A DNA stretch of 64,000 nucleotides from Leptospira kirschneri serovar Cynopteri str. 3522 CT (GTDB lineage: Bacteria; Spirochaetota; Leptospiria; Leptospirales; Leptospiraceae). Position numbers and translations under genes: made by a program. Under the pieces are notes generated by a model. That model worked only from the letters and a program-made list of their open reading frames with translations. It did not search any database and was not told where the DNA came from. Positions 26,754 to 46,242 of the stretch are shown here, piece after piece. Location of the stretch: contig NZ_AHMN02000004.1 in NCBI RefSeq assembly GCF_000243695.2, positions 480,707-544,706 of the forward strand. The letters are read 5' to 3'. The first letter of the stretch is position 1. Every line of letters begins with the position of its first letter.

Positions 26754-29700
26754 ATGAAATTTTTAAACTTACTGATTGAATCGGCTTTACGATATAGATT
26801 TTTTACGTTAGCCGCTGCAGTTCTATTATTGGCGGTTGGGGTTTGGTCCTGGCTTGACATTCGCAAAGAAGCATATTCTGATATTGCGGACACACAGGTT
26901 CGTCTGGTTGCAAAGTTTCCTGGTAAAGCCACTCTCGAGGTGGAAGAAAGGGTAACAATGCCGATCGAACGGGTTCTTCATTCTACTCCGAACCTAATCG
27001 TAAGAAGGTCTAGAACCATCAACGGTCTTGTGGTTTTCCAATTCGTTTTTGAAGAAGGAACGGATGATTATTTCGCTCGTATGCGTTTGATGGAAAAAGT
27101 TAGAGACGCTGTCATTCCGGAAGAAGTGACCCCGACTCTTGCTCCTATGAGTTCTCCTGTAGGTGAAGTTTATCGATACGTAGTTGAATCTACTACTGGG
27201 ACTCATACTCCTATGGAGCTTAGAACTATTCAAGATTGGATCGTAATTCCAAAACTACTTCAGGTTTCTGGAATTGCGGACGTGGTTACATTTGGTGGTT
27301 TGCCTAAACAATTTCACGTGGTAACTTCTCCTGAAAAACTGATTCGTTATAGCGTAACGGTTGCCGACGTGATCGAAGCGATCAAAAGTAATAACCTTAA
27401 CACAGGTGGAAATTTTCTTTTACAAGGGGAACAATCTCTTCCGATCCGTTCCTTGGGTGCGATTAGAACTCCGGAAGACATAGAGGATATTGTAGTCAAA
27501 ACTGTGAACGGGGTTCCAGTCTATGTGAGAGACATTGGTTCTGTGGAAATTTCTCATCCGATTCCGAGCGGTGTTTTAGGTTATACGGTTCAAAACGAAC
27601 AAGAAGGTCTGATCGATGTAGACTCCGCCGTACAGGGATTAGTCGCCATGAGAAGATGGGTAGAACCGAACGCGTTTGGAGAAAGGGTTCGCGCCAAGGT
27701 TAAAGAAATTAACGATCGTTATATGCCGGAAGGCACAAGAATTAGAAACACATACGACCGTGGAGATTTAGTAAAATATACTCTTAGAACCGTGGGAACT
27801 ACTTTGCTCGAAGGGATTGCGGTCGTGAGTTTGGTAGTGATCTTTTTTATCGGAAGTTTGAAAGCTTCTATTGTAGTAGTCGCCACGATTCCGTTTGCAC
27901 TTCTTTTTTCGTTTACGATGATGAATTCCTCTGGGATCTCCGCAAGTCTTCTTTCTTTGGGAGCAGTTGACTTCGGGATCGTAGTAGATAGCGCCGTAGT
28001 GATGGTGGAAAACATCATGCGCCGTTATAAGAATGCTACACCGGCGGAAAAACAAAAAGGAATTATTCGTTTTACTTACGACTGTGCAACCGAGGTAGGA
28101 ACCGAAGTTTTATTCGCGATTCTGATTATCATCTTGGCATATCTTCCTATTTTTTCTTTTGAAAGAATTGAAGGCAGGCTTTTTAAGCCTATGGCTTTTA
28201 CTTTGTCGTTTGCAATTTTTGGTGCCTTATTGTTTACGATGACTGTGGTTCCGGTTCTCATGTCTTTCTTTTATAGAAGGTATTTTGAATCTAAAAATCC
28301 TGGACCGATTGAATGGCATAATCCCGTTTACGAATGGGTGGAAAGAACATACGAAAAAATTGTACACTATCTAGTAGATCGTTCTAAAAAAGTAGTGATG
28401 ATCGCATTTACAGGAGTTACCGGGCTTTTGATCGTAGGAGGCATGTCTCTTGGAACTGAGTTTCTTCCTTCTTTGGATGAGGGTGGATTTACTCTTCGTC
28501 TTTATTTTCCTGTGGGGATTTCTCTTCCCGAAGCCAAGAAGTTTATTCCTAAGATTCGTGGGATGATTTATAAAAACGAACAGGTCAATATGATTCTTTC
28601 CCAATATGGAAGGAATGATGATGGAACCGATCCACTTCCTCCAAACCGATTGGAAATTTATGTTGGTTTAAAAGATTATAAAAATTGGAACGAGAAGATT
28701 ACTAAAGAACACCTTCTCATTCGAATGAGAAACGATTTAGAGGAAGGATTACCCGGTGTAAAGGTGAGTTTTTCCCAGCCTATTATGGATAACCTTTCCG
28801 AAGCAATTATGGGAACCATTGCCGATCTTGCGGTTTTCGTTTCTGGTCAGGATTTAAAAGAGATGCGTCATATCTCTCAACAAATTCTAGATATAGTTTC
28901 TAAAATGAAAGGAGCGAGTGAATACGGGATCGAACAAGAAGGACCTGCTCCACAACTTGTGATTCGTTTGAAAAGAGCCGTTGCAGCTCGTTATGGGATC
29001 AATATCAGCGATATTCAGAATGTGATCGAGGCCGCGGTTGGTATGGAACCGATCAGCTATTTGTACGAAGGTCCTATGGATACACCTCCAAAAGAAAGAG
29101 CGTTATTTGGCATTGCTGTTCGTTTTGCAAAGGACTATCGTCAGTCTGCAAGAGAGATTGCAAACATTCCTATCATTTCTCCTAAGGGAGAAAGGATTCC
29201 TCTTTCCGAGTTGGCTGAGATCACTCAGGAGGATTCTCCTACGATGATTTTTAGACAGGACGGTAAAAGAACCATTACGGTTCGATTGAATGTAAGAGGA
29301 AGGGATCAAGGAGGGTTTGTATCTGAATTACAGGAAAGGGTCAAAAAAGAAGTCAAGATCCCAGAAGGATTCGAGGTTCGTTATGGAGGTCAGTATGAAA
29401 ACTTGGCTCGGGTTGGTAAGCAGTTAGCTATCGTGATTCCAGTAACGATCGGAATCATTTTCGGACTTTTATTTATGCTCTACCGTGATTTGAAATCTGT
29501 GATTGTTGCTCTTTCCTGTATTCCTCTTTCTCTTTTAGGAGGAATTTACGCGCTTCTTGGAAGAGGATATTATTTTAACGTTTCCGCGGGAGTAGGATTT
29601 ATTTCTTTGTTTGGAATTGCGACGATGGCAGGGATTTTGTTTGTATCCAAAGCAAATCATCTTCGTCACGATGATATTATGATGTCTGTAAGAGAAGCTT

Positions 29701-30083
29701 CTATTCTTTCTGCGGTCAGCCAACTTAGACCTAGATTGATGACTATGTTGCTGGCGCTATTGGGACTAATTCCTGCTACGATGGCGTCTGGAGTTGGTTC
29801 CGATGTACAAAGACCTCTCGCGACCGTCATGGTGGGTGGACTTGCTTCTGCGCTTTTTTTAGTATTAACCGTAATGCCTAGTCTTTATATTCTAGTGATG
29901 GGAAGTAAAGAAAATATGAAAGGTAAAGGTTCTGCTTCTAAAAGTTTAAGCGGCGATTATACTTCTATTTATTCCGAATCTGAATATTCTACTATCAGTT
30001 ATGAAGAAGAATCTTTGAATCAAATTCCAACTAAGAAAACTGGAAAGAAATTAAAATCAAATAAAACTAAAAAGGATATCTAG
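26754..30083 (+). CDS. Heavy-metal-type RND efflux pump (CzcA/CusA family), 1109 aa
   Basis: Inner membrane proton antiporter. It has the twelve-helix RND layout with an N-terminal membrane segment, two large periplasmic loops and a second half starting near residue 540. The HME signature is present in [19 protein letters not shown], which holds the acidic residues of the proton relay, together with the pore-domain pattern [19 protein letters not shown] and [16 protein letters not shown] pumps export Zn2+, Co2+, Cd2+, Ni2+, Cu+ or Ag+; the metal cannot be told from sequence. The C-terminus has a Ser/Tyr/Lys-rich tail. Last gene of the intact operon; a hairpin follows. Confidence 0.92.
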   Translation: MKFLNLLIESALRYRFFTLAAAVLLLAVGVWSWLDIRKEAYSDIADTQVRLVAKFPGKATLEVEERVTMPIERVLHSTPNLIVRRSRTINGLVVFQFVFEEGTDDYFARMRLMEKVRDAVIPEEVTPTLAPMSSPVGEVYRYVVESTTGTHTPMELRTIQDWIVIPKLLQVSGIADVVTFGGLPKQFHVVTSPEKLIRYSVTVADVIEAIKSNNLNTGGNFLLQGEQSLPIRSLGAIRTPEDIEDIVVKTVNGVPVYVRDIGSVEISHPIPSGVLGYTVQNEQEGLIDVDSAVQGLVAMRRWVEPNAFGERVRAKVKEINDRYMPEGTRIRNTYDRGDLVKYTLRTVGTTLLEGIAVVSLVVIFFIGSLKASIVVVATIPFALLFSFTMMNSSGISASLLSLGAVDFGIVVDSAVVMVENIMRRYKNATPAEKQKGIIRFTYDCATEVGTEVLFAILIIILAYLPIFSFERIEGRLFKPMAFTLSFAIFGALLFTMTVVPVLMSFFYRRYFESKNPGPIEWHNPVYEWVERTYEKIVHYLVDRSKKVVMIAFTGVTGLLIVGGMSLGTEFLPSLDEGGFTLRLYFPVGISLPEAKKFIPKIRGMIYKNEQVNMILSQYGRNDDGTDPLPPNRLEIYVGLKDYKNWNEKITKEHLLIRMRNDLEEGLPGVKVSFSQPIMDNLSEAIMGTIADLAVFVSGQDLKEMRHISQQILDIVSKMKGASEYGIEQEGPAPQLVIRLKRAVAARYGINISDIQNVIEAAVGMEPISYLYEGPMDTPPKERALFGIAVRFAKDYRQSAREIANIPIISPKGERIPLSELAEITQEDSPTMIFRQDGKRTITVRLNVRGRDQGGFVSELQERVKKEVKIPEGFEVRYGGQYENLARVGKQLAIVIPVTIGIIFGLLFMLYRDLKSVIVALSCIPLSLLGGIYALLGRGYYFNVSAGVGFISLFGIATMAGILFVSKANHLRHDDIMMSVREASILSAVSQLRPRLMTMLLALLGLIPATMASGVGSDVQRPLATVMVGGLASALFLVLTVMPSLYILVMGSKENMKGKGSASKSLSGDYTSIYSESEYSTISYEEESLNQIPTKKTGKKLKSNKTKKDI

Positions 30084-30089
30084 TTTTTT

Positions 30090-30128
30090 AGGATTCACCT
30101 GTGAGTTGAGTTTATCACGGTGGATCCT
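30090..30128 (+). terminator. Rho-independent terminator after the CzcA-like gene
   Basis: AGGATTCACC pairs with GGTGGATCCT (one mismatch), with an inner GTGA/TCAC stem, followed by TTCTTTT. It starts 7 nt after the pump stop codon, so it probably ends the efflux operon and separates it from the second pump gene. Confidence 0.65.
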
Positions 30129-30716
30129 TTCTTTTGGTTTTCAGTTTAGATACTATTTTCAGAAAAGTTTCGATTTCTTTTTCAAATTGCATTTTGTTAT
30201 AAAAAATGCTTGCACTTCTTTTAAATCCACGCATTTTCCACAAACAATTTTAGATAACAGAGTTCACCCTAAAATTTTTAGACATTTCTTTGGATGAAAT
30301 GTTAATAAACGTGAATTTAGTGTTAGAAAATGAGAAAGAATTTTCTAAAAGTATGAGTTCCTACAATTTTGGAATTTATCCGTAAAGTTTAGATCCCAAT
30401 TTTTTGAAGAAAAAATGAATCATAGATGAGCTCACATATAAAATAAAGTGCACCGTATTTTGGGCTCAAATTGGTTTTTGTAACAAAGATTTTCGGTATT
30501 CTAATATGTAATTCTGAGTAATAAATGTATTGACAAATACATTTTTAAGTTTTGTTCGTTGGGTTTTAAACAAAGACTTTAGGAAATTGTATCGTTTAGC
30601 GTATTAAAATTTACGAATTTTATAGAAAATCTCTCATTTATGAACTGGACTGGAATTCAATTTTTCGTCTTTAAGATAAAAAACCGCAAATTATTCCTAG
30701 ACAAGGAATTGAACTC
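30129..30716. repeat. Spacer between the two pump genes, with dispersed repeat
   Basis: No gene is supported. A composite-repeat copy lies at about 30325-30430 (AAAAGTATGAGTTCCTACAA, then GGAATTTATCCGTAAAG and a TGAATCAT segment). The promoter of the second pump, if it has its own, should lie in the last 150 bp. Confidence 0.55.
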
Positions 30717-34038
<3,322 letters not shown>

Positions 34039-34571
34039 AGGTCTACGTGTTTGTATAAAAATTAGAAATGATTTTTTTAAAATAACGTGAGTTTGGCGTA
34101 AGGAACTCACAATTCTGAAAAAAGCTGGAATCTAAACTTTATAGATCGATTCCTTAAATGTAGGAATTACCACAGTTAAAAAAATAGAATTTTATAATAG
34201 TTGAATCTGTCGTATTCAAGTGTGGGAACTATTACAAAACTTAGGCTTGTCTGTAAAATGATGTGGGAACTATTATAAAATCACGATTTTACGAAAGAAT
34301 TCTAAAATTGTTAGAAGTTCATATTTTTAGAAAAATTTTATTCATTTTTTTATACCGAACTCAGGTTAAAATTCCGGTAAAAGTTTTAGAATGAAATTAG
34401 ATTTCAGAATTTTTAAAAAAATGTGTGATCAGTTTGTATATTTATTTTTTTGTAATAACGAACTTTTATAAAACGGATTTATTACATCGAATTCATTTAA
34501 ACTTTTCATCGGATCCATGTTTTAAAAAAGCCGAACAAAATTTACGAAAATCTTTTATTTCTCTATAAAAT
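34039..34571. repeat. Intergenic region with a long composite repeat
   Basis: No gene. Positions about 34080-34390 contain GTGAGTTTGGCGTAAGGAA, GGAATCTAAACTTTATAGAT, TTGAATCTGTCGTATTCAAG, then GTGGGAACTATTA twice, ACTTAGGCTTGTCTGTAAAA and ATCACGATTTTACGAAAG. Most of these blocks recur, inverted, at 54.0-54.4 kb. Confidence 0.7.
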
Positions 34572-34606
34572 AAACAAAGCGTCCTCTTTTCAAAGACGCT
34601 TTGTTT
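34572..34606 (-). terminator. Terminator of the porin gene
   Basis: AAACAAAGCGTC and GACGCTTTGTTT form a perfect 12-bp stem with an 11-nt loop, followed on the minus strand by ATTTTAT. It starts about 22 nt after the stop of the porin gene. The symmetric A/T borders could let it act on the plus strand as well. Confidence 0.8.
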
Positions 34607-34627
34607 TAACCCAAAGTAGCTTTTGTT

Positions 34628-36283
<1,656 letters not shown>

Positions 36284-36785
36284 TCTCCTAAATCTCCTAT
36301 GCTCACACTATGCAAAATGTATGCCAGAGCTTAAAATTTAGAATTTAGCTTAAAAAAAGAGATAATTTAAAGCGAATAAATAAATTTTGTGCTTATAAAA
36401 TAGAAACAACATTACAAATTATGCTTTATTTATGATCATTTGCTGAATATTTGAGCTAGAATGAGTTGCTTTTTTATGATTGAGTTTTTTGGATTTTTGT
36501 TTTTTTAGGAACATAATACGGAATTTTTAGTAAAAGAAATTCTGTAAGAGTTCCCACATTGGATTTTACTGAAATTTATTTTCAAAGAAACCTTTTGTGA
36601 GGTTCCTTTATTTGGGTTTGTAGGAACGATATTTTTTAGTAAAAGAAAACTCTGTAAGAGTTCCCACATTGGATTTTATAAACAGATAATTTTATAATCG
36701 TATTGATGATTTATTTTATTCATCCCTATAAAATCGAGTATCTAAGTGTTTATCCCAAAGTACAGTTTCAAGTAAGTTCAATAGA

Positions 36786-37035
36786 ATCCGATTGAAATGT
36801 AGTGAACTTAGCAGAAATGCTTTTTCAAATTCAGCGTTTTGCTCTCTGAACTCAATACATTGCTCCCTGAGCGCCGATCCTTTAGAGAGGTATGCGTTTG
36901 AGTTTTCCGGGGCGTTTGACGGATCGCGTTTTATAATAAATTGTAACTGAATACAAAATATCGTATTAAGTTTCTTTTATGTAATTTATTGGCTGGAGCT
37001 AAATAGCGCGGTCCAGCAACACGGGATTTGATCCG
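36786..37035 (-). repeat. About 250-bp dispersed repeat, copy 3 (inverted)
   Basis: The complement is collinear with 1653-1913 and 6184-6424: CCCGTGTTGCTGGACCGCGC, AGAAACTTAATACGATATTT, ACAATTTATTATAAAACGCG and CCTCTCTAAAGGATCGGC, ending near a GCGCTCAGGGAGC segment. It diverges more from copies 1 and 2 than these do from each other in its last third. Confidence 0.7.
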
Positions 37036-37153
37036 GTTTTCTTACGTTGAGTTTACATTATTGAAGTGTAAACTACTTTAATTGGGTTCTTTATTATGTA
37101 GTTCCGAGTAAGAACAAATTCTAAAATTGTAGGAATTCATACTTTTAGAAAAT

Positions 37154-37244
37154 TAGAGTTGTTGAAAAATAAATTCTCCACCTGTTTCCGTTGTATTGAA
37201 ACAAGTTTTGCGGATCTCCACTATGGAGTTTTTCAATAACTCTA
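37154..37244 (-). repeat. MITE-like element, copy B
   Basis: Ends are TAGAGTTGTTGAAAAAT and TTTTTCAATAACTCTA. The interior (AATTCTCCACCTGTTTCC, CTCCACTATGGAG) matches the inverse of the copies at 54591 and 63086. 91 bp, non-coding, 15 bp before the stop codon of the CCA-adding enzyme gene. Confidence 0.75.
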
Positions 37245-37258
37245 TTTTTTCTGCCTAT

Positions 37259-38557
37259 TTATTTTGGAAGTAGAGGAATCAAAGAATCTTTTCGGTTTGC
37301 TTCCGGATTTTCGAGCACAAAAGAAAGAAGTTTTCCAAGGACAGAACCGATTTCTTTGGGAGGAATATTTGGACAAACCTCAAGAATATCCTCTCCTCTA
37401 AGAGCCAATTCGGTAACTAAAAGGGCTTGTGGTTGTGATAATAGATCTAATATTTTATGAAAATTGAAAACGGATTTTAGAGTCGGTTCGTAAATATATG
37501 CAATATTTAGAATATGTTCAATTACGGTTTTAAGATTTTCTCTTCCGGAGTAAACACAAACCGGATGTAATAAAATTTTTCTGATTTCCGAATCGGTCAA
37601 TGTAGAGTGATTTTTATGGTTTAACAAAACGGAAATGGTATCCGAGAAAAAGATAGATTCCTTCGTATTTTGATTGGAGTAACGTAAATCTTTCATAAAC
37701 TGTTTTGCAGAATTTCGGTCTTGAAAGTTTCCAAACAACCAAGCTTGTAAAAAAGAAAGTCTGAGACTGGGAGGAAACGTCGGAACTTCTTGGATTTTAT
37801 TTTCTACGATTTTATTTTCTATTGGATAGAGTTTGAGTTTTGTAAACAATTCTAAAATTCCGAATTCCTTAAATAATTTTAAAGAAGGGGTAGGATTTTT
37901 ACTTCTTAGAATTTTATTCAGTTCGTCGTGAACTCTTTCTCTGGAAACCTTTGCGGTTACATTTTTGCAAAGAAAAATCGCCTTGGCGGTGTTAGGTTCT
38001 AAATGAAAACCTAGGCTACTTACGAAACGGATCGCTCGAATCGGCCTAAGTCCGTCTTCGGTAAATCTTTCGATCGGATTTCCGATTGTTCGGATGATTT
38101 GGTTTTGAATGTCTGAAATACCGAAGTGTTGGTCTATGAGAATTTTCGTTTCTAAATCGAAGGCGAGTGCATTCATAGTGAAATCCCTTCGTTTTAAATC
38201 TTCACTTAATGAAACTCCAAATTCCACCATCTCCGGTCTTCTTCCGTCTAAATAGTCCGTGTCCTTTCGAAAAGTTGTAATTTCGTAGGCGCGATCTTGT
38301 ATCAGAACGGTTACCGTTCCATGTTTGATTCCGGTGGGAATGGTTCTTTTGAATAAAGAAAGAATTTTCTCGGGTAAAAGAGAGGTGGTGAGATCAAATT
38401 CTTTTGGAACTTTAGAAAGTACTAAATCTCGTACGGAACCTCCTACCAGATAACATTCTCCGCCTTCTTTGCGAATGGTTTGTGTAATATGAAGTAAATC
38501 TTCCAGAAAAATTTTAGGAATTTTTTGAATCAATAAAACTGGATCTACGTTAGTCAT
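37259..38557 (-). CDS. CCA-adding enzyme / poly(A) polymerase family nucleotidyltransferase, 432 aa
   Basis: Class II tRNA nucleotidyltransferase. Visible are the nucleotide-binding GGSVRDL (about residue 38), KEFDLTTS where the metal-binding D-x-D is [12 protein letters not shown], the [12 protein letters not shown] motif and the [12 protein letters not shown] base-recognition motif, then a helical C-terminal region. It would add or repair CCA ends, which this genome needs: the tRNA at 7.2 kb has no encoded CCA. It could also be a poly(A) polymerase; the two are hard to tell apart by sequence. It overlaps the upstream lipoprotein gene by 8 nt. Confidence 0.85.
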   Translation of the reverse strand: MTNVDPVLLIQKIPKIFLEDLLHITQTIRKEGGECYLVGGSVRDLVLSKVPKEFDLTTSLLPEKILSLFKRTIPTGIKHGTVTVLIQDRAYEITTFRKDTDYLDGRRPEMVEFGVSLSEDLKRRDFTMNALAFDLETKILIDQHFGISDIQNQIIRTIGNPIERFTEDGLRPIRAIRFVSSLGFHLEPNTAKAIFLCKNVTAKVSRERVHDELNKILRSKNPTPSLKLFKEFGILELFTKLKLYPIENKIVENKIQEVPTFPPSLRLSFLQAWLFGNFQDRNSAKQFMKDLRYSNQNTKESIFFSDTISVLLNHKNHSTLTDSEIRKILLHPVCVYSGRENLKTVIEHILNIAYIYEPTLKSVFNFHKILDLLSQPQALLVTELALRGEDILEVCPNIPPKEIGSVLGKLLSFVLENPEANRKDSLIPLLPK

Positions 38558-38954
38558 TTTGAATCATTTTTTTCCAGAGATTTCCGTATCGACTTTTTAA
38601 AGTTTGATCGTTTTCAAGAATGGTATCGATTTTCTTTTTCCATTCTGGATCTACTGTGATCTGACTGAAGGGAAGTTCGATTTTTTCGGAAAGGATTTTA
38701 TCGATTTCATAAGTAGTCTTTTCCGTTGCGAGTTCACAAAGTTTTTTTGTATCTTGTGTTTCTTTTTCGGAAAGGCAGAGTAAAAGCATCTCTTCGAATT
38801 TTTCCTCTTTTTGTAGAGTAAGTAGTTTATCCTTTAGGGATTGTCCACAATGAAAGATCGGATAAAATAAAACTATATAAACCAACAACGTTTTTACCCA
38901 AAGAAAAAACGTCTGTTTGAATTTGTTTTTTGTTTTAAAACGAAAGTTTATCAA
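38550..38954 (-). CDS. Hypothetical lipoprotein, 134 aa
   Basis: A basic n-region and hydrophobic segment ([18 protein letters not shown]) end in HCGQ, a spirochaete-type lipobox with Cys at about residue 37. The mature part is helical and charged ([20 protein letters not shown]), possibly a short TPR-like pair, but no family is certain. It overlaps the CCA-adding enzyme gene by 8 nt, so both are on one transcript. Confidence 0.7.
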   Translation of the reverse strand: MINFRFKTKNKFKQTFFLWVKTLLVYIVLFYPIFHCGQSLKDKLLTLQKEEKFEEMLLLCLSEKETQDTKKLCELATEKTTYEIDKILSEKIELPFSQITVDPEWKKKIDTILENDQTLKSRYGNLWKKMIQND

Positions 38955-39667
<713 letters not shown>

Positions 39668-39671
<4 letters not shown>

Positions 39672-39985
39672 GAATTTTTTTCTCCTCGAAATAGATTGAT
39701 CAAAACTTGAATCGGCTTCCAGAGAATCATATAAACGATCAGTAAACCAACTTTTAAGATCCCGCTGAAAAAAATTAAAATCCATTCTAAAATCAGATTC
39801 GTAAAAAAATAAAACGTCTCCGGTTGAACCAAAGTAAATACGAAAGAAACAAGTCCAAGCCCTAATAGAATAAATTGTAGGATTGTGTTTCCGATGAAAA
39901 AAGAAATCAGACTTACGATTGTAAAAAATAAAGAGATACGAAGACCTCTTTTTTTTATTTCGAAGTTATTAAGTAGTTTGTACAT
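39668..39985 (-). CDS. Hypothetical membrane protein, 105 aa
   Basis: Three or four hydrophobic segments (LRISLFFTIVSLISFFIG, ILQFILLGLGLVSFVFTLV, LEWILIFFSGILKVGLLIVY) mark an inner membrane protein. It resembles short proteins of unknown role that sit near sugar or lipid genes, but I do not name a family. Its stop overlaps the TTG start of the RNase H gene as TTGA. Confidence 0.65.
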
Positions 39986-40215
39986 CTGAGAGAGTTTTTA
40001 TTCCTTAGATTCAAGATTATCTCTATATAAAAAAGTACCCAATCCTTTGTATTCAAACAAAACTTTACATAAAACACGGTACTCGATTTTATAGAGATCA
40101 GCAATTCTAATCTACATCCTGTATTGATCCGTTGAACAATTCAACTGATAATAACTTACTTTGTTTTTCAAAAAAACTTGGACTAATTTTAAGAATCAGT
40201 TTTATCATTCTTTAG

Positions 40216-40336
<121 letters not shown>

Positions 40337-40350
<14 letters not shown>

Positions 40351-41110
40351 ACTTCAAAACTTTGTAGATACTCTTCCTATCAGTCCTGAGAAAAGTTGTT
40401 CTTATTATTCGGATCGTTTGAGTCAGATTCAATACTTTCCTTTTCCGGAAGAAATTTCAAAAGAAGTTTTGCAGTTTTTTTTCGATTCCGGTTTTAGAAG
40501 AAACGGAAACGTTCTTTATCGTACGTCTTGTTACGGTTGTAAAGATTGTCTGAGTTATCGGATTCCTTTGGATCGGTTTGTTCTCAGTCGAAATCGTAAA
40601 AAGTTACTAAAAAAAAATTTGGATCTTAAGATTTCTTTTGGATCTCCCAATTTGACTTCTGAGAAAGAAATTCTTTACCTTCGTTACCAAAGATCTAGGT
40701 ATCAAAATTTTGTAATTCAAGAATCCGATCAGGAACTTTTAGAAGGAATGCGTTGGAATCTTTTTGAATATACGGAAAACTCTTTAGAGATGAATTTATC
40801 GTTAGATGGAAAGATTCTTTGTTTTATGATTTTAGATTTTGCTTCCGATTCACTTTCCGCGGTATATTCCGTCTATGATCCGGATTATCCGGATAGAAGT
40901 TTGGGAAGTTTTGCTATTCTTTCTTCTATTCTTTATGCAAAGGAATTGGGAATGAAATACTTTCATCTGGGTTATTTTCTTCCCGGTCATCCTAATATGG
41001 ATTATAAAAAATATTGGATCCCTGCACAAATTCGGGAACCGGTTCCTAATGAAAATCGTTGGATTGAAACAGAAGAGTTTCAAAAAAGATATTCTGACTT
41101 TTCTTGGTAA
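40337..41110 (+). CDS. bpt: Aspartate/glutamate leucyltransferase (arginyltransferase family), 257 aa
   Basis: ATE1/Bpt-type aminoacyl-tRNA-protein transferase of the N-degron pathway: it adds an amino acid to N-terminal Asp or Glu so that ClpS/Clp protease can degrade the protein. Visible are the Cys-containing N-terminal core ([21 protein letters not shown]), a GNAT-like fold and the C-terminal [20 protein letters not shown] and [16 protein letters not shown] motifs conserved in the family. The leucyl or arginyl specificity is inferred from bacterial members. The clpP gene in this window would be the downstream protease. Confidence 0.88.
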
Positions 41111-41170
41111 GAATTTTCTACCTTTAAATCATACTTGTCAGTTCCGTTTATTCCCGTAGAACGGACTGAT

Positions 41171-41899
<729 letters not shown>

Positions 41900-41918
41900 T
41901 GATTGAAAAGGTAATATT

Positions 41919-43421
41919 ATGGCAACTTTATCCAAGGCCAAAACTTCTCCTAAAAAGAAAACTTCCGCAAAAACTTTGAAAGTTAAGAATATAAAAAAAG
42001 TTCCGATTGAAATTCAACTCCCGGAACCTACCAAAGTAGAAGCTTGGGGGATGAATCATCATTCTATCTCTCCGGTTCTTTTTCCGGAAAAGGAAGAGGA
42101 TTTTAAAAATATATTTTCTTATGCGAATCAAAAAGAACTCAAATTGACTTTTCGGGGAGGAGGTTGTAGTTACGGGGATGCAGCCACCAATACGAAAGGT
42201 GCGGTGATCGATATTTCTAAGTATAATCGAATTTTGGAATTCGATTCTAAAAATGGAATTATCAAAGCGGAATCCGGAACTACGATCAAACAACTTTGGG
42301 AATTTGGAATCGAAAAAGGTTATTGGCCTCCCGTCGTGAGTGGAACCATGTTTCCCACGTTAGGCGGGGCTTTGTCTATGAACATTCACGGAAAGAACAA
42401 TTTTGCCGTGGGTCCGATTGGTGATCACGTTCTAGAATTTACGTTTATGACTCCGGACGGTAAGGTTCATATTTGTTCCCGTAAAAAAAATCAGGAATTA
42501 TTTTTTGCTGCGATTTCCGGCTTCGGAATGTTAGGCGTTTTTTTAACGGTTACGATTCAATTAAAACGTATCTACGCTGGAAAGATGAAGGTATGGCCCG
42601 TTGTCAGCGCAAACCTTCAAGATATGTTTGATTATTTCGAAAAGGAATATAAAAATTCAGATTATCTTGTGGGTTGGGTGGATGCTTTTGCCTCTGGAAA
42701 TTCTCTCGGAAGAGGTTTAATTCATAAAGCGATTCATTTAAAAAAAGGAGAGGACCCGGATTTTCCTGAAAATTGTAAATTAGAAAAACAGAATTTACCT
42801 AGTACTTTCTTAGGAGTGGTTCCAAAAGCTTGGATGTGGATGTTTATGCTTCCATTTGCCAATAATTTAGGAATGAGGTTTGTCAACTTTGCAAAATTTA
42901 TCTCCGGTTATTTGACAAATAACAAACCGTATCTACAGGGTCACGCGGAATATGCATTTTTATTGGATTACGTTCCGAACTGGAAATTTATGTATAAACC
43001 AGGTTCTATGATCCAGTATCAAAGTTTTATTCCCAAGGAAAATGCAGTGGATGCGTTCTCTGAAATTTTACGGATCTGTCAGAAAAGGGGGATCGTAACT
43101 TGGCTTGCAGTATTCAAAAAACATAAACCAGATTCGTTTCTTTTAACACACGCGTTAGACGGTTATTCAATGGCAATGGATTTTCCGGTAACTTCTATAA
43201 ATCGAAAAAAACTCTGGGAGCTTGCAGGAGAGTTAGACGAAACCGTTTTGAAATTCGGTGGTAAGTTCTATTTTGCGAAAGACAGTACTCTGAGACCGGA
43301 AATTGTACAAAGGGCATTTCCAAAAAAGAATTTGGAAACATTTCATTCTTTAAAAAAGAAACTAGATCCAAAAGGAATTTTGGAAACAGACCTCTACAGA
43401 AGAATTATGGGAATTTGGTAA
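41919..43421 (+). CDS. FAD-linked oxidoreductase (DprE1-like candidate), 500 aa
   Basis: VAO/PCMH-type FAD-binding fold: a Lys/Thr-rich N-terminal tail, then [20 protein letters not shown] with the FAD-binding Gly/Ser region, [37 protein letters not shown] and the C-terminal substrate domain. These match DprE1-type and alditol-oxidase-type proteins; the phrases SYGD, GTxxxTxGG and HGKNxxxxGxxGxHV are those of DprE1. Partnered with the upstream SDR and followed directly by glycosyltransferases, so it probably oxidises a lipid-linked or free sugar during envelope glycan synthesis. Confidence 0.82.
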   Translation: MATLSKAKTSPKKKTSAKTLKVKNIKKVPIEIQLPEPTKVEAWGMNHHSISPVLFPEKEEDFKNIFSYANQKELKLTFRGGGCSYGDAATNTKGAVIDISKYNRILEFDSKNGIIKAESGTTIKQLWEFGIEKGYWPPVVSGTMFPTLGGALSMNIHGKNNFAVGPIGDHVLEFTFMTPDGKVHICSRKKNQELFFAAISGFGMLGVFLTVTIQLKRIYAGKMKVWPVVSANLQDMFDYFEKEYKNSDYLVGWVDAFASGNSLGRGLIHKAIHLKKGEDPDFPENCKLEKQNLPSTFLGVVPKAWMWMFMLPFANNLGMRFVNFAKFISGYLTNNKPYLQGHAEYAFLLDYVPNWKFMYKPGSMIQYQSFIPKENAVDAFSEILRICQKRGIVTWLAVFKKHKPDSFLLTHALDGYSMAMDFPVTSINRKKLWELAGELDETVLKFGGKFYFAKDSTLRPEIVQRAFPKKNLETFHSLKKKLDPKGILETDLYRRIMGIW

Positions 43422-44903
43422 TTGGTGTTCGGTTTGAGTTCGTTCTTGGCGGAAATCAAAAAGAATAAAGATCTTAAGATTTTTCTTTTTGTATTTACGT
43501 TAGGCGCTTTCTTTAGACTTTTTCGTTTGGATTTACAAAGTCCCTGGGAAGACGAACTATTTTCGATCCGGGCTTCTTCTGCAACTTCTTTAAACGATCT
43601 TTGGAATTGGATGAAGGACGATCCTCACCCACCTTTGTATCAAACTCTCTTGTATTTTTGGTTTCAATTTTTACAGCCGACTGTTTTTGTAGGCAGGTTA
43701 TTGAGTGCAATTTCCGGCCTTTTGGTGCCACTTGCGTTTTACGTTTTTGCGCCTGTGGAACTCAAAGAAAGAATCAGAGTTTCCGTTTCCGCTTTATTGA
43801 GTTTGTCTACGGGGCTCATTTATTATTCCCAAGAGTTAAGATCCTATAGTCTTTTGGTTTTGTTTTGTACGATTCAACTGGCTTTTGTTTTAAAATTGGT
43901 TTATGGAAAAGAAAAAAATCTTAAATTATGTTTAAGTTTATTAGGAATTTCTTTATTAGCTTCTTATACTCATTTTTTCGGATTTATTTGGTCGGCTTCT
44001 ATTTTTTTAGGAATGTTTATAGAGGAACTGATTTTCGAAAGGAAATTTCCTAAGGAGTTTTTCTTTTTCGGAATTTCTTTCGGTTTGTTGTTTTTACCAG
44101 TGTTTTATCTATTATTCAATTCGGATAAGATAGGAATCGCCTCTTGGATACCGGAGGCTGGGGCGACTGCGTTTATCGTGTTTTTCGATTTGATCTTTCA
44201 TTCAGGAATTCTAAAGAAGTTTATTCCTGGAATTGTGGCTTCTGTGGCTTTGTTCGTGGGATTTGTTTCTATTTATTTTCAAAGAAATTCTACGGAAACG
44301 AAAATGGAGGTTTTAGATTTCGCTCATAAAAAATCTGTAATATTATTTGGGATCGTTCTTACCATTTTTTCTATTGTACTTTGTATTCTTTCTTCAATTC
44401 AGCCATTGATCACGGCTAGAAATCTTTTGGTTACGGCGCCGGTTTTATACTTCTTGATTGCAACTGCATTTTCTGTTTTTCCGATTTATAAGGGAAGAAG
44501 ACTCGAATTTGTCCTTATTCTAATTTCTTTTGTATCTTTGTATTATTTTACTCGTTATTATTATAAGCCGTACAAGGAACAATGGAGAGAAAGTTCTCAG
44601 TATATTATTTCTACTGTTGTAGAACACCCAAAAGATTTTACCCTTCTTTGTTCTTCTCATGCTTATAACATGGAATACTTTCTAAAAACTGCAAAGATTA
44701 CCGGTCTTGTTCCCAGACTTTATACTAAAGAAGAAGTAAATCTTTTTCTTCAGGATTCTTCTAAAAAGAATTTAGTGATCTTAGAAACTTCTTGGAAGTA
44801 TTTGAATTATGAAGAATTGGAATCATTATTTGCGCGTAGTAACATTGATCGAAAGGATCAATCGTTTTACGGGATGAGAGTCGTTACGATTCGTAAAAAG
44901 TAA
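43422..44903 (+). CDS. GT39-like (PMT/ArnT-type) membrane glycosyltransferase, 493 aa
   Basis: Starts with TTG directly after the previous stop (GTG three bases later also possible). It has about ten hydrophobic segments and the GT-C signature in the first loop, [18 protein letters not shown], whose DE pair fits the catalytic acidic motif of polyprenyl-phosphate-sugar-dependent transferases, then [12 protein letters not shown], typical of the PMT_2/GT39 group. It would move a sugar from a lipid carrier on the outer face of the inner membrane. Adjacent to a GT2 enzyme of the type that makes such lipid-linked sugars. Confidence 0.82.
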   Translation: MVFGLSSFLAEIKKNKDLKIFLFVFTLGAFFRLFRLDLQSPWEDELFSIRASSATSLNDLWNWMKDDPHPPLYQTLLYFWFQFLQPTVFVGRLLSAISGLLVPLAFYVFAPVELKERIRVSVSALLSLSTGLIYYSQELRSYSLLVLFCTIQLAFVLKLVYGKEKNLKLCLSLLGISLLASYTHFFGFIWSASIFLGMFIEELIFERKFPKEFFFFGISFGLLFLPVFYLLFNSDKIGIASWIPEAGATAFIVFFDLIFHSGILKKFIPGIVASVALFVGFVSIYFQRNSTETKMEVLDFAHKKSVILFGIVLTIFSIVLCILSSIQPLITARNLLVTAPVLYFLIATAFSVFPIYKGRRLEFVLILISFVSLYYFTRYYYKPYKEQWRESSQYIISTVVEHPKDFTLLCSSHAYNMEYFLKTAKITGLVPRLYTKEEVNLFLQDSSKKNLVILETSWKYLNYEELESLFARSNIDRKDQSFYGMRVVTIRKK

Positions 44904-44921
44904 ATTCCGGAATTTTAAACT

Positions 44922-46055
<1,134 letters not shown>

Positions 46056-46077
46056 CGAAATGAAGCTCATATAAAAT

Positions 46078-46242
46078 GACTTAATCAATTATGTAGAATC
46101 GGATCTGAGAGAACGTATTGTTTATCCTACAAAATGGTCACTTTCTAAGTGGATAAAGGAAGCTAAAAATCGTAAAGTGATTGTTAAAGCATTAAAAGAA
46201 TTGAATCAGAAGTTGCAAAAAAGTATCAGTGTTTTTGGCTAA
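46078..46242 (+). pseudogene. C-terminal gene fragment of unknown family
   Basis: After a stop, a frame with no start codon reads NDLINYVESDLRERIVYP, TKWSLSKWIKEAKNRKVIV and KALKELNQKLQKSISVFG to a TAA at 46242. The basic, helical text looks like the end of a real protein whose 5' part has been lost. I do not recognise the family. Confidence 0.35.

Larger units (their letters stand above)
36284..37258. other. Gene-free interval with three repeat types
   Basis: No gene. It holds two AGAGTTCCCACATTGGATTTTA copies (near 36545 and 36656), an inverted copy of the about 250-bp repeat (36786-37035), a GTAGGAATTCATACTTTTAG motif near 37130 and a MITE (37154-37244). Confidence 0.65.

Noticed and set aside
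39672..39785. Longer N-terminus for RNase HI
   Set aside because: The extra 38 residues lie over the upstream gene and do not match RNase H; TTGA overlap with AGGAG upstream is a better start.
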